The notes under the pieces: model-generated
Databases searched by the model: none
Seen by the model: the letters and a program-made list of their open reading frames with translations, nothing else
Told to the model about the DNA's origin: nothing
Made by a program: the position numbers and the translations under genes
NCBI RefSeq assembly: GCF_903893715.1
Contig: NZ_CAITNG010000102.1
Coordinates: 1 to 51,262, forward strand
DNA: 51,262 bases
Direction: 5' to 3'
Origin: an uncultured Mucilaginibacter sp.
Lineage (GTDB): Bacteria; Bacteroidota; Bacteroidia; Sphingobacteriales; Sphingobacteriaceae
In this document: piece after piece, positions 9,045 to 18,379 of the stretch
Numbering within the stretch: position 1 is the stretch's first letter
Layout: every line of letters starts with the position of its first letter

Positions 9045-9107
9045 CATTTCCCCCTCAACTCAAACATTTTTTCACCATCCCCCTTTAAGCGGTCGTGAGC
9101 CTTTTCC

Positions 9108-9115
9108 TATATTTG
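9108..9115 (+). promoter_or_regulatory. Bacteroidota -7 box of ettA (near-leaderless)
   Basis: TATATTTG matches TAnnTTTG and is separated from the ATG at 9120 by only four C residues, so the ettA mRNA would be leaderless or nearly so. The -33 region is weak (TTTA about 19 bp upstream). Confidence 0.6.
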
Positions 9116-9119
9116 CCCC

Positions 9120-10802
9120 ATGGCAGACGAAAAGATCATCTTCTCAATGGCGGGGGTAAACAAAATTTATCCCCCTCAAAAACAGGTTTTAAAAAATATA
9201 TACCTCAGCTTTTTTTACGGCGCCAAAATCGGCGTTATCGGTTTAAACGGTTCGGGCAAATCGTCGGTGTTAAAGATCATCGCCGGGTTGGATAAGAGTT
9301 ACCAGGGCGAGGTTGTTTTTTCGCCGGGATATACCGTGGGTTACCTGGCCCAGGAGCCTGAGTTGGACCCTAACAAAACCGTGCGCGAAGTGGTGGAAGA
9401 AGGCGTGTCGGAAATTACCGCCATCCTGAAGGAATACGAACAAGTGAACGAAAAATTCGGCCTGCCCGAAATATACGAGGATGCCGACGCCATGGACAAA
9501 CTGATGGCACGCCAGGGCGAACTGCAGGACCAGATTGATGCCGTTAACGCCTGGGAACTGGATACCAAATTGGAGCGTGCCATGGATGCCCTGCGCTGCC
9601 CCGAGCCTGATACCAAAATTTCGGTATTATCCGGTGGTGAACGCCGCCGTGTGGCCCTTTGCCGTTTGTTGTTAAAAGAACCCGATGTGTTGCTGCTCGA
9701 TGAGCCGACCAACCACTTAGATGCCGAGTCTATCGACTGGCTGGAGCAACACTTAAAACAATATAAAGGTACCGTTATCGCAGTAACGCACGACAGGTAC
9801 TTCCTCGATAATGTGGCCGGCTGGATACTCGAACTCGACCGCGGAGAAGGCATCCCATGGAAAGGCAATTACTCCTCATGGCTCGACCAAAAGGCCAAAC
9901 GTTTAGCCCAGGAAGAAAAAACCGAGAGCAAACGACAAAAAACCCTGGAGCGCGAGCTGGAATGGGTGCGCATGGCGCCAAAGGCCCGTCAGGCCAAAGG
10001 CAAGGCACGTTTATCAAACTATGAAAAACTGGCGGCCGAGGATGGCAAGGAGCGCGAAGACAAATTGGAACTCTTCATCCCGCCGGGCCCGCGTTTGGGC
10101 AATATCGTTATCGAGGCTACCAACGTGAGCAAAGCCTATGGCGATAAGGTATTGTTCGATAATTTGAGCTTTTCATTACCGCCGGCAGGTATTGTAGGCA
10201 TTATAGGCCCCAATGGCGCGGGTAAAACCACGCTGTTCCGCTTGATAACCGGGCAGGATAAACCAGACGCAGGTACTTTCCGCGTAGGCGAAACCGTGGC
10301 CTTAGGTTACGTCGATCAGATGCACGATGACCTGGACCCCAATAAATCCGTTTGGGAAAATATTACCGATGGCAACGAAACTGTGATGTTGGGTAACCGT
10401 CCTTTAAACTCAAGGGCTTATGTTTCCAAGTTCAATTTTAACGGCGCCGATCAGCAGAAAAAGATCAACGTACTCTCCGGCGGCGAGCGCAACCGTGTTC
10501 ACTTAGCTATCACCCTCAAAAAAGGCTCGAACGTATTGCTGCTTGATGAGCCCACCAACGATATCGACGTAAACACCCTGCGCGCATTGGAAGAAGCATT
10601 AGTAAACTTCGCCGGCTGCGCGGTAGTCATCAGCCACGACCGCTGGTTTTTGGATAGGATATGTACGCACATCCTCGCTTTTGAAGGCGATTCGCAGGTA
10701 TACTTCTTTGAGGGCAATTACTCCGATTACGAAGAGAACCGTAAAAAACGCCTCGGCGATATCGCGCCTAAGCGTATCAGGTATAAAAAGCTGGCGGGGT
10801 AA
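9120..10802 (+). CDS. ettA: Energy-dependent translational throttle protein EttA (ABC-F ATPase)
   Basis: 560-residue soluble ABC-F protein with two nucleotide-binding domains. Domain 1 has Walker A GLNGSGKSS, signature LSGGERRRVAL and Walker B LLLDEPTNHLD. The P-site tRNA interaction motif/linker follows (about 240-320, basic: ERELEWVRMAPKARQAKGKAR). Domain 2 has GPNGAGKTT, LSGGERNRVHL and LLLDEPTNDID. Length and the arm/linker layout match EttA, which binds the ribosomal E site and gates the first steps of translation according to ATP/ADP. Monocistronic, between terminators at 9013 and 10821. Confidence 0.96.
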   Translation: MADEKIIFSMAGVNKIYPPQKQVLKNIYLSFFYGAKIGVIGLNGSGKSSVLKIIAGLDKSYQGEVVFSPGYTVGYLAQEPELDPNKTVREVVEEGVSEITAILKEYEQVNEKFGLPEIYEDADAMDKLMARQGELQDQIDAVNAWELDTKLERAMDALRCPEPDTKISVLSGGERRRVALCRLLLKEPDVLLLDEPTNHLDAESIDWLEQHLKQYKGTVIAVTHDRYFLDNVAGWILELDRGEGIPWKGNYSSWLDQKAKRLAQEEKTESKRQKTLERELEWVRMAPKARQAKGKARLSNYEKLAAEDGKEREDKLELFIPPGPRLGNIVIEATNVSKAYGDKVLFDNLSFSLPPAGIVGIIGPNGAGKTTLFRLITGQDKPDAGTFRVGETVALGYVDQMHDDLDPNKSVWENITDGNETVMLGNRPLNSRAYVSKFNFNGADQQKKINVLSGGERNRVHLAITLKKGSNVLLLDEPTNDIDVNTLRALEEALVNFAGCAVVISHDRWFLDRICTHILAFEGDSQVYFFEGNYSDYEENRKKRLGDIAPKRIRYKKLAG

Positions 10803-10820
10803 AACAACGCTGCAACCGAA

Positions 10821-10857
10821 AAAAATAGCGATGGGTTTGAAACCCATCGCTATTTTT
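10821..10857 (+). terminator. Rho-independent terminator of ettA
   Basis: Near-perfect inverted repeat (AAAAATAGCGATGGGTTT with its complement) around a short loop, followed by a T6 run, 18 bp after the ettA stop. Symmetric enough to work in both directions. Confidence 0.92.
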
Positions 10858-10927
10858 TATTGCCTTTTAAAGTAATTTTAATCCATATCCGTCATCTTAA
10901 TAAAAACAAGCAATTACGGATAATTTA

Positions 10928-11479
10928 ATGGCCGACCAACCCAAACACAGCATCGTTAAAACTATAACCGACTATGGAAAAGGTCTGTTCAGCTTTATCC
11001 GTGGGCGGGTAGGTACCGAAGAGGATGCCGAAGATATTTTGCAGGATGTTTGGTACCAGCTCAGCAATGTGATTGATGTGGACAAAATAGAGCACATGAG
11101 CGGTTGGCTGTTCCGGGTAGCGAAGAATAAGATCATCGATAAATACCGCAAAAAAACTCCCGATTCCATCGACGACCTGGAATACGAGGACGAAGAAGGC
11201 GCATTCAACTTCAACGATATTTTATTGGCCGATGATGATGACCCCGAAAGCATTTACCTGAAAGAACTGTTTTGGCAGGAACTGTTTATCGCATTGGATG
11301 AACTGCCTGAAGCCCAGCGCAAGGTATTTGTTTGGAACGAACTGGAAGACAAAACCCTGCAGCAAATAGCCGATGAAACAGGCGAAAACCTCAAAACCAC
11401 TATATCTCGCAAGGGCTACGCGGTAAAATACCTGCGCATGCGGCTCGAAACTTTTTACAATGATTTTTTAAACTCTTAA
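10928..11479 (+). CDS. ECF-type RNA polymerase sigma factor
   Basis: 183 residues. Sigma region 2 (about 15-80) includes EEDAEDILQDVWYQL and the WLFRVAKNKIIDKYRKK -10-recognition helix. An acidic linker (about 85-110) follows, then region 4 (about 120-175; LPEAQRKVFVWNELEDKTLQQIADETGENLK) forms the -35-binding helix-turn-helix. No classical anti-sigma gene follows; instead a small membrane protein is encoded 10 bp downstream and is the likely partner. The long acidic linker is unusual and could be the contact site for such a partner. Confidence 0.93.
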   Translation: MADQPKHSIVKTITDYGKGLFSFIRGRVGTEEDAEDILQDVWYQLSNVIDVDKIEHMSGWLFRVAKNKIIDKYRKKTPDSIDDLEYEDEEGAFNFNDILLADDDDPESIYLKELFWQELFIALDELPEAQRKVFVWNELEDKTLQQIADETGENLKTTISRKGYAVKYLRMRLETFYNDFLNS

Positions 11480-11489
11480 TATTGAAGCT

Positions 11490-11834
11490 ATGTTTAACCG
11501 AAATCAACCAGGCAAGCGAAGGATAAGGATATCCTTTCCTGTAGGATTTGCCATCCTGTTTTTTGTGGTGAGCGCGGTAGTGATGCTGTTGTGGAATGCC
11601 CTATTGCCGGCGATATTGCATGTTAGCACCGTCTCTTATTGGCAAGCGGCAGGTTTATTGATATTGTGTCGCATCCTATTCGGCGGCGTGCCTTTTGGCC
11701 GTCGTGGCCGCGGCCGCTTTGGCGGAGGAGGTATGCCACAACATATCCGCGAAAAACTGATGAACATGAGCGATGGCGAACGCGCCAAATTTAAAGAAGA
11801 ATGGAAACAGCGTTGCCATGAAAGGCGGCCTTGA
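11490..11834 (+). CDS. Small membrane protein paired with the ECF sigma factor
   Basis: 114 residues. Basic N-terminus (NRNQPGKRRIR), two hydrophobic helices (about 15-38 and 48-65), a Gly/Arg-rich segment (about 70-84; FGRRGRGRFGGGG) and a charged C-terminal helix ending KQRCHERRP. Ten base pairs separate it from the sigma factor stop, so co-transcription is likely. It does not match anti-sigma zinc-finger domains. A modulating role for the sigma factor is inferred from position only. Confidence 0.75.
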   Translation: MFNRNQPGKRRIRISFPVGFAILFFVVSAVVMLLWNALLPAILHVSTVSYWQAAGLLILCRILFGGVPFGRRGRGRFGGGGMPQHIREKLMNMSDGERAKFKEEWKQRCHERRP

Positions 11835-11957
11835 GTTACGCCCTGCCGAAAGACAGTTACTTGAAAAAACGTCGGGATTTATTTATGGTTTGTGCAAAAT
11901 GCCATTGGCCGGATACCTATTAGGCTAAATGGATTAGTTTTAAAAAAACAGAAGGTA

Positions 11958-14900
11958 TTATCCACGCCCATCTTCAACATCATCTTCGCCAGTGAGCGAA
12001 AGCAGGTTGGCAGGTTCCTGCTCAAAATTACTCCGTACAAAATGGCACCACTCGCATTCCTTTTTGCCGCAGCCTATGTTAAACTCATGGTTTAGTATCT
12101 TGTGGTAAACGTTTACTATTTGCCCGGTTACCGTTTCAATATCCTGCGGATTGATGACCACTTTTTCTTTGATGTATTCTCCTTCGCTCACCGGCTCTAC
12201 AAACTCAAATTCGGTGCTAATCACCTCCCAATCCGAAGTGCGGTCGTGGTCAATCAGTATCTTATAAAACACCGCCTGGCGCCAATAATCGCCGCCGTTC
12301 GGGTCGGCGTCGTTGGGGCGGTTAAATTTGTCTTTGGCATTGCGGTAACGGCCGGTTTTATAGTCGACAACATTTACCTGCTTGCCTGTAAACTCTATCT
12401 TGTCCAGCTTGCCGTTTATGGGTACGCCTTGTACCTCCACATTACGGATGCTGCGCTCGGTAATAGTTATCTTGTTCCAACGCGGGGTGTTCAATTCGTA
12501 GTAAGGGGGCAGTATCTTTTCGCCAAAATCAACCCGCAGTTTAAAATCCTCTTTGGTAAAGGCGTCGCGGTTGCGGTACATGTACCAGCGGAAATGCCCC
12601 ATAAATTCATCGGTAGGCGCAAAGTCGCCGTTATTGTCCTTTAATTCTTGGAACACCCTGTTCAGGGCGTAATGCACCGCGTTGCCAAAGGCCATGGCCG
12701 GACTTTTGCCCTGCGGTACTTTAATGAGGTTCTGGAAATAAAACTTCAACGGACAATCCAAATAATTGCTCAGGTGCGTTACCGAAAGGGTGTAATTTTG
12801 CAAGAGCTGATTGATATAGTTTTTGTCTATCAACTCTACTTTGGGTTTTTCGGCCTCGTTAAATTGGGTGAGGTAAAATTCCATCATCGCATCTTCGCCC
12901 ACTTTGGGGTATTGAACAGCATAGTCGGTATCGGCCAAAATTTCGCCTACAAATTGGGATGCTTCCTGTTCTTTGCCACTTTTTTCCTTACGGGGATAGG
13001 ATATGAACAGGCTTTGCTTGGCCCGGGTTAAGGCCACATAAAACAAACGCCGCGATTCCTCTTTTTGCGCGAGGTCATCGGCAGAGGCCTGTGTCAGGGT
13101 ATCAGGATAACTAAAGCCGGTGTTGCGGCCTTTGCTGTCCCATATTTTTTTGGTGCAGCCGATGAGGAAAACGTACTCAAACTCCAAACCTTTGGAACCA
13201 TGCGCCGTCATAAAGTTCACGCCGTTCTCGGCGAATATCACCTGGTTGAGTTCCAGCGCGATATTGTTGCGCTTCATCAAATCGATGGTGGCGATAAATT
13301 CACCCGGTGTAATCTCGGGGTTTTTGCGACTCTCGTCCTTTAAAAAATTGAAGATACTGGTGAGCACCTGCATATACCAGCCCTTGTCGGGCTGCAGCAT
13401 GATGTATTTGAGGATGCCCATTTTGGCCACCATCTTCTGGAAAAACTGCTGTAGGGTCATGCTCAGGGCATCGGTCAATAAAAAGTCAATGTCGCCCACT
13501 AAAAACTTCATTTTGTTGGTCGGTTCGCCGGTATTGAAAAGGTCGGTCTTGGGCGTTTTCATTTCGCCGATATACCTGCGCAGCGATGTTTTGGCTTGGT
13601 TGCCGCTGTAATTATCGCGCGATACCTGTATGCTGGCCTTGGCTATTTCGATGGGCGCTATCCCGAAAAAATCATAATGCAACAGTTCGAACAGCAACTC
13701 GTCGCCGCTGTATGGCGAATCGAGTTCCATGGCCATGTAACGAAGTATATTAATGACTTTTTCACCGAAAGGCAGTTCCAACACATTAATTTTTCGCTTA
13801 GTGCTTACCGCGATTTTCTTTTGGTCCAAAAAATGCACCAAATCTTCCACCTGACTATGGTTGCGGTATATCACCGCGATTTCGCCGGGCTCGGTGCCAT
13901 CGGCTATCAGTTTTTCTATCTGCAGGGCAACGTCCACCATTTCCTGGTCGGGATTGTCGTATTCGCGGATGAGCGGTTCAACTTCCAGATCGAAGAACCT
14001 TGGGTGAGCCGCCTGCAAGTTTTTATCCAGCGCAAGCTGTTTGGTCAGACGCTCGCGGTTATTGTCGATAAGGGCTTTGGATATGTTGAGGATATGCTGG
14101 TTGGAGCGGTAATTATGTTTGAGCACCACGGTGTACAGGGTGTTCACATAGTCATTGGCAAAATCCAAAATGTTCTTCATGTTGGCACCCTGAAACTTGA
14201 AAATGGACTGGTCGTCATCACCCACCACAAAAACGTTGGGCGTTTCCCAGTAGTTAAGGATAAAGCGCAGTAGTTCGTTTTGCGAGCCGCTCGTATCCTG
14301 AAACTCATCCACCAAAATGTACTGGTAACGCTCCTGGTATTTGCGCAATATCTCTTCATCCTCACGGAAAGCCCGCAGCACCCATAAAATCATGTCGTCA
14401 TAATCGTACCGTCCTGCGGCTTTCATTTTGGCGGTGTATTGCTCGTACAGACCCACGGCAGCCAACAGTTGCTGCATTTTGTCGGCAACGGCGTCAATGT
14501 CTTTTTGTTTGGGGTCGCCAATGGCGATGCCCGCCTTTGCGTTGGCGCGTTTGTACATAAACTCCTCGCGCAGCGGGATGTCGGCCAGGTATTCATCCAC
14601 CGCATTTTTTATCATCGGGGCATCCCAGCTTTCGCGTTTCATGGTCGAGAACAGGTTTTTCAGTCGCGAAACATCATAATACACATCGCCGGTAAAGCGT
14701 TTTAGCAGGTGGGTATTGGGCAATTCATCCACCAACTCACGGAACAGCAATGCCGAATCCAAATCGGACAGAGGCTCCAAATTGATCTTGCCAAAATACT
14801 CCAGGTTCTCCTGTATCACCTCGTTGCAAAACGCGTGGAAGGTATAAATATTCACCCTGTAGGCATCGGGGCCTATAAAATCGAACAAACGTTTGCGCAT

Positions 14901-15134
14901 GGCCACAGCGCCGGCATCGGTATAGGTAAGGCATAAAATTTCGTGCGGCAAGGCATCGGTCTCGGTGAGTATCTTGCCTATGCGCGCGGCCAGTATCTGC
15001 GTTTTACCCGTACCCGGCCCTGCCACCACCAGCACCGGCCCATCCATTTTATTTACCGCCGCCAGCTGCTGCGGGTTCAATGTGGCTAAAGCTTCCTGGA
15101 ATTTTGCGTTGTACTTATGGTAGGTGGGTTGCAT
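11958..15134 (-). CDS. UvrD/Rep-family helicase fused to a C-terminal PD-(D/E)XK nuclease with Fe-S cysteines
   Basis: 1058 residues. The SF1A helicase core has motif I VAGPGTGKT (39-45), Ia, II LVDEFQDT, III GDDDQSIFKFQGA, IV KHNYRS, V MTAHGSKGLEFE and VI YVALTRAKQ. The C-terminal RecB/AddB/Cas4-like nuclease domain (about 785-1045) carries FGNAVHYAL, NGKLDKIE and VVDYKTGR, with one Cys in LDCPLKF and three in CGKKECEWC. That one-plus-three pattern is known from AddB and Cas4 to bind a 4Fe-4S cluster. Likely acts in double-strand break processing or repair. The UDG-like gene lies 46 bp upstream on the same strand. Confidence 0.92.
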   Translation of the reverse strand: MQPTYHKYNAKFQEALATLNPQQLAAVNKMDGPVLVVAGPGTGKTQILAARIGKILTETDALPHEILCLTYTDAGAVAMRKRLFDFIGPDAYRVNIYTFHAFCNEVIQENLEYFGKINLEPLSDLDSALLFRELVDELPNTHLLKRFTGDVYYDVSRLKNLFSTMKRESWDAPMIKNAVDEYLADIPLREEFMYKRANAKAGIAIGDPKQKDIDAVADKMQQLLAAVGLYEQYTAKMKAAGRYDYDDMILWVLRAFREDEEILRKYQERYQYILVDEFQDTSGSQNELLRFILNYWETPNVFVVGDDDQSIFKFQGANMKNILDFANDYVNTLYTVVLKHNYRSNQHILNISKALIDNNRERLTKQLALDKNLQAAHPRFFDLEVEPLIREYDNPDQEMVDVALQIEKLIADGTEPGEIAVIYRNHSQVEDLVHFLDQKKIAVSTKRKINVLELPFGEKVINILRYMAMELDSPYSGDELLFELLHYDFFGIAPIEIAKASIQVSRDNYSGNQAKTSLRRYIGEMKTPKTDLFNTGEPTNKMKFLVGDIDFLLTDALSMTLQQFFQKMVAKMGILKYIMLQPDKGWYMQVLTSIFNFLKDESRKNPEITPGEFIATIDLMKRNNIALELNQVIFAENGVNFMTAHGSKGLEFEYVFLIGCTKKIWDSKGRNTGFSYPDTLTQASADDLAQKEESRRLFYVALTRAKQSLFISYPRKEKSGKEQEASQFVGEILADTDYAVQYPKVGEDAMMEFYLTQFNEAEKPKVELIDKNYINQLLQNYTLSVTHLSNYLDCPLKFYFQNLIKVPQGKSPAMAFGNAVHYALNRVFQELKDNNGDFAPTDEFMGHFRWYMYRNRDAFTKEDFKLRVDFGEKILPPYYELNTPRWNKITITERSIRNVEVQGVPINGKLDKIEFTGKQVNVVDYKTGRYRNAKDKFNRPNDADPNGGDYWRQAVFYKILIDHDRTSDWEVISTEFEFVEPVSEGEYIKEKVVINPQDIETVTGQIVNVYHKILNHEFNIGCGKKECEWCHFVRSNFEQEPANLLSLTGEDDVEDGRG

Positions 15135-15180
15135 AGGGTAAAGTTATGAAATGTGGGTGGGAGTGGCTGTAATAACAGAA

Positions 15181-15909
15181 CTATTGAATAGAGTTCAATA
15201 GTTGATTAAGTTTCGTTATATAATCACCTTTGAAGTTTCTAAGGTCGCATGGATGTGGAATAACGATATATGTTTGTTTACCCACTTCATTTTTGATTAT
15301 ATACTTATTGCTCTCATATAGCTTTTTTAAACTGGTAGACTTAGACCCCCATTGAGTAAATGAATCCATTGAACTCAGTAGCGCATTTTTAACGTCCTGT
15401 CCCAAACAAATAATAGCTTTAGGTTTAACTAAATCTAATTGAGTAATAAAAAAATCTAAACATAGTGCCTTATAATCTTTCTTTAAAGCAACGGCTCGAA
15501 AAGTCATTTTTGCACTGCCGTGTGTTTCGTCATCACGAACCCCCAAGTAAAAATTTGTAAAGAATGTTTTATTACAATCTAAATCTGTGTTTTTACACAG
15601 ATTATTTATTGTTATACTATCTGTTTCACCAACTCTATCGCTATACTTTTTTACATAAGTGAGTGTGCCGAAATCGTTTCCCAAAACCATTATACCATTT
15701 TTCCCAATTTCAAGGCAAGAGGTATCGACTCTTCCATTTTTTAAATCTTCTGTTAATATCCCATTCCCTACCGGAAAAAATCCATACTGCATTTTGCTAA
15801 AGCAGTTTACGATTCCTGATTCTTCAAAGGTTGCTTCTTTGCCATCAGTCGCTTTTTTTAGCTCGTCGAATAACTGTTTTAATTTCACGGTCTTTTCAAA
15901 AATCAACAC
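15181..15909 (-). CDS. Uracil-DNA-glycosylase-superfamily-like protein
   Basis: 242 residues. Segments in the right order for the UDG fold are: MVLGNDFGTLTYVKKY (in place of GExPG), FFTNFYLG (TN-motif position), LDLVKPKAIICLGQDV (the conserved strand before the DNA-binding helix) and IVIPHPCDLRN (HPS-like loop). The assignment rests on these and is tentative; classical catalytic residues are not all conserved. The start is GTG at 15909, overlapping the stop of the upstream nucleotidyltransferase (TAGTG), so the two are coupled. Together with the 62-codon gene they form a three-gene operon. Confidence 0.55.
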   Translation of the reverse strand: MLIFEKTVKLKQLFDELKKATDGKEATFEESGIVNCFSKMQYGFFPVGNGILTEDLKNGRVDTSCLEIGKNGIMVLGNDFGTLTYVKKYSDRVGETDSITINNLCKNTDLDCNKTFFTNFYLGVRDDETHGSAKMTFRAVALKKDYKALCLDFFITQLDLVKPKAIICLGQDVKNALLSSMDSFTQWGSKSTSLKKLYESNKYIIKNEVGKQTYIVIPHPCDLRNFKGDYITKLNQLLNSIQ

Positions 15910-16361
15910 TACTTTTTCAACTTTTTCAAAGTCTTTAAATCTGTTTTATCCTGCGAACGTCCGCTGGCGGTTTTATTTTTTATAAGGTCATCTAAGCCGA
16001 TATAATTTACCATCAATCCGTCGATATCAAAAACCAGCTTATTTTGGTAGGCTTCACTAAATGTGATACCATCAATTTCATTTAAAATATCAATACGTAA
16101 AGGTGGGTAGCCAATCTGAGTAATGCCGCCACTTTCTAAAAAGTCGGCTTTTGTTAATCCTAATGATGCCATCCCAAATTCATTTAGCACCAAAATCATT
16201 TTTTGCGCATTGATGTCGGATATAGCTATCCAAATATCAAGGTCGCCGGTATGCCTGGGTTTACCATGAAAAGCCAAAGCGTAGCCGCCAACCACCAAAT
16301 ATTCTACGTGATAGGTGTTTAACAGGCCAATAAAATCTTCGAAGTTCTTATCGAGTATCAT
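15909..16361 (-). CDS. Nucleotidyltransferase-fold protein (MNT/AbiEii-like, DUF6036-like)
   Basis: 150 residues. The polymerase-beta-type nucleotidyltransferase signature is clear: VVGGYALAFHGKPRHTGDLDIWI (GG motif followed by DxD), with a third acidic residue in PPLRIDIL. Such stand-alone domains serve as antitoxins or toxins in TA modules (MNT/HEPN, AbiE). The start overlaps the stop of the 62-codon gene (TAATG), and the stop overlaps the GTG of the UDG-like gene. Three overlapping genes of this type suggest a TA or defence operon; the function is inferred. Confidence 0.82.
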   Translation of the reverse strand: MILDKNFEDFIGLLNTYHVEYLVVGGYALAFHGKPRHTGDLDIWIAISDINAQKMILVLNEFGMASLGLTKADFLESGGITQIGYPPLRIDILNEIDGITFSEAYQNKLVFDIDGLMVNYIGLDDLIKNKTASGRSQDKTDLKTLKKLKK

Positions 16362-16549
16362 TAATGAAGTTTCCTTTTCACAACAAATGTCTTATCCATC
16401 TGCTGGTCCGGCTTTAAGCTAAATGAAATGAGTTTTGTTACCGCGGCAGCACGTTCCTTCACTGGTCTGGATAGCCAATATTGCAGGTTTTCCCAATCCT
16501 CGTCAATATCTTTCAATTTGGCTTTCCTTACAACGGGCACTATTTTCAT
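16361..16549 (-). CDS. Small partner protein of the nucleotidyltransferase
   Basis: 62 residues, basic, with a motif SRPVKERAAAVTKLI that resembles small proteins encoded next to DUF6036-type nucleotidyltransferases. No DNA-binding domain recognised. Start ATG at 16549; its stop overlaps the next start (TAATG). Probably the first gene of the three-gene operon and possibly the antitoxin or RNA-binding partner. Confidence 0.65.
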   Translation of the reverse strand: MKIVPVVRKAKLKDIDEDWENLQYWLSRPVKERAAAVTKLISFSLKPDQQMDKTFVVKRKLH

Positions 16550-16596
16550 ATCCGATTATTTACTATGTAAATATACAAAAATGCCATCAAATATTT

Positions 16597-18303
16597 TCAC
16601 CATTTTGGAACCGACCGGTCATCAGAAACCTGAACATTCACCGGCAATTTCCCCGTCGCTTTTAATTTACCGATAACTACTTTGACCGCTGATTGCTGCA
16701 TTTCATCGCTTTTTTGGTAGCCCATGATGAGCATGTTACTTCTGCCAATATAAGGCATGTCGCTAACCGTATATGGACTGGCAAAAATACTGACAATTGA
16801 ACCCGGGCGGGTAGCCAATGCCTGTATCAATAGTTTTTCATCTTTACCAAAGTCCAACTTACTTGCAGGACGCAAACGCATATCGTGGATGCCGATAATT
16901 ACGTGGTCGTAATACTGCAGTGTTTTCAGCAAGCTGTCCAACCCTTGCGCGCTTGCATTCTTTGCAATACTAAACAAGCTGCTGTTGGTAAAATGCTTTT
17001 GCAACTCCCGCTGGTAGACCGTTGTATCCGTTGTACCAAAACTGATGATGGCTATTCTCTGAGCAATATCATTCATATCGAACCACGGATTTTTACTCAA
17101 TAAAGTAACCGCCGAATCTGTTAATTGCTGTACCAATGCTTTGGCTTCGGGGCGGTTCAGGTCTTCGTAAAGGTTTTGGGTGGGGATGGTGCCCATGTTG
17201 TTTAGCCCTGCCCAGTATTTGGCGGTCAGTACTTTTTTCACCCGCGCGTCCAGATCGCTCATGGGTATTTGGCCTTTACGGATGGCTTTTTTTATCATTT
17301 TGATCGCGCGTTTGCTATCTTGCGATAGTTCGAGCAAATCGTTGCCGGCTATAAATGCCCGCACATCGGCCTCACCGTTCGGGAAGAATTTTACCACGCC
17401 CTGCATCCCCATGGCATCCGAAACTACAAGTCCTTTAAAGCCCAGTGAATCCTTCAATATGCCCGTGATGATCGGCTTGGATAAAGTAGATGGTAAATGC
17501 AAAGTGGTATCCAAAGCAGGGATGTTCATGTGCGCCACCATTACGCCGCTGATGCCCGCTTTAATCGCTTCCCGGAAAGGGTATTCTTCCAGCGAATCCA
17601 AACGCTTGCGGGTAAAGGGCAGTTGGGGCAAATCGAGGTGCGAGTCTACCTCCGTATCGCCATGCCCGGGGAAGTGCTTGGCCGTGGTGAGGATGCCGCC
17701 ATCCTGCATACCCCGCATATAGGCAATGCCTTTTTCGGCCACGTTGTATTTATTGTCGCCAAAGGAGCGGAAACCGATGACCGGGTTATTGGGGTTATTA
17801 TTCACGTCCATATCGGGGCCAAAGTTCATTTGTACGCCGAGGCGTTTAAAGTCCTGCGCCACCTGCTGGCCCATTTTGTAGAGCAGGGTATTGTCGCGTA
17901 TGGCGCCCAGGGTCATTTGGTAGGGATAGGAAATGGTCGAATCGAGCCGCATGCCCAGTCCCCACTCGCCATCCATCGCGATAAGCAGTGGCACCTTTGC
18001 CTTGTGCTGGTATTTGTTGATGAGTTCGGCCTGGCGTACCGGCCCGCCCTGGAAAAACACCACGCCGCCCAGTTTTTGGCGTTTGATGACCCTGCCGACC
18101 GAATCCTCGTAAGCCTGGCCCAAATTGGTATGCGCCCGCACCATGAAGAGCTGAGCTATTTTTTGCTTTTTGCTGAGGCGATTAAAAACGGAGTCGACCC
18201 AATGGTTTTGTTGATTTAACGATTGGATAAAGCTTTGTGCTGATGCCGATACAGCACCGGAACCTAATAAAACGAAAAGCGATAAAATCCGTAATTTCTT
18301 CAT
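16597..18303 (-). CDS. Glycoside hydrolase family 3, NagZ-like beta-N-acetylhexosaminidase
   Basis: 568 residues. Signal peptide from MKKLRILSLFVLL (start at 18303 preferred; 18312 also possible), cleaved near SASAQ. The GH3 TIM barrel (about 35-370) has KHFPGHGDTEVDSH, whose Asp-x-His dyad is characteristic of NagZ-type enzymes, and the nucleophile loop VVSDAMGM. A C-terminal alpha/beta domain (about 390-565) follows. In Bacteroidota this enzyme is often fused to a beta-lactamase-like domain; here the fusion is absent. Likely periplasmic removal of GlcNAc from peptidoglycan fragments. MurQ (47.8 kb) acts in the same recycling route. Confidence 0.9.
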   Translation of the reverse strand: MKKLRILSLFVLLGSGAVSASAQSFIQSLNQQNHWVDSVFNRLSKKQKIAQLFMVRAHTNLGQAYEDSVGRVIKRQKLGGVVFFQGGPVRQAELINKYQHKAKVPLLIAMDGEWGLGMRLDSTISYPYQMTLGAIRDNTLLYKMGQQVAQDFKRLGVQMNFGPDMDVNNNPNNPVIGFRSFGDNKYNVAEKGIAYMRGMQDGGILTTAKHFPGHGDTEVDSHLDLPQLPFTRKRLDSLEEYPFREAIKAGISGVMVAHMNIPALDTTLHLPSTLSKPIITGILKDSLGFKGLVVSDAMGMQGVVKFFPNGEADVRAFIAGNDLLELSQDSKRAIKMIKKAIRKGQIPMSDLDARVKKVLTAKYWAGLNNMGTIPTQNLYEDLNRPEAKALVQQLTDSAVTLLSKNPWFDMNDIAQRIAIISFGTTDTTVYQRELQKHFTNSSLFSIAKNASAQGLDSLLKTLQYYDHVIIGIHDMRLRPASKLDFGKDEKLLIQALATRPGSIVSIFASPYTVSDMPYIGRSNMLIMGYQKSDEMQQSAVKVVIGKLKATGKLPVNVQVSDDRSVPKW

Positions 18304-18379
18304 CAATGCCATTGCTGTTCAATTAACACAATTATCCGCAAAATAGCGCTTAATTGGAAAGCTATTTATGGCTGCGGCG

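Noticed and set aside
12102..14273. Several long plus-strand frames across the helicase gene
   Set aside because: Antisense shadows; all helicase motifs are on the minus strand.
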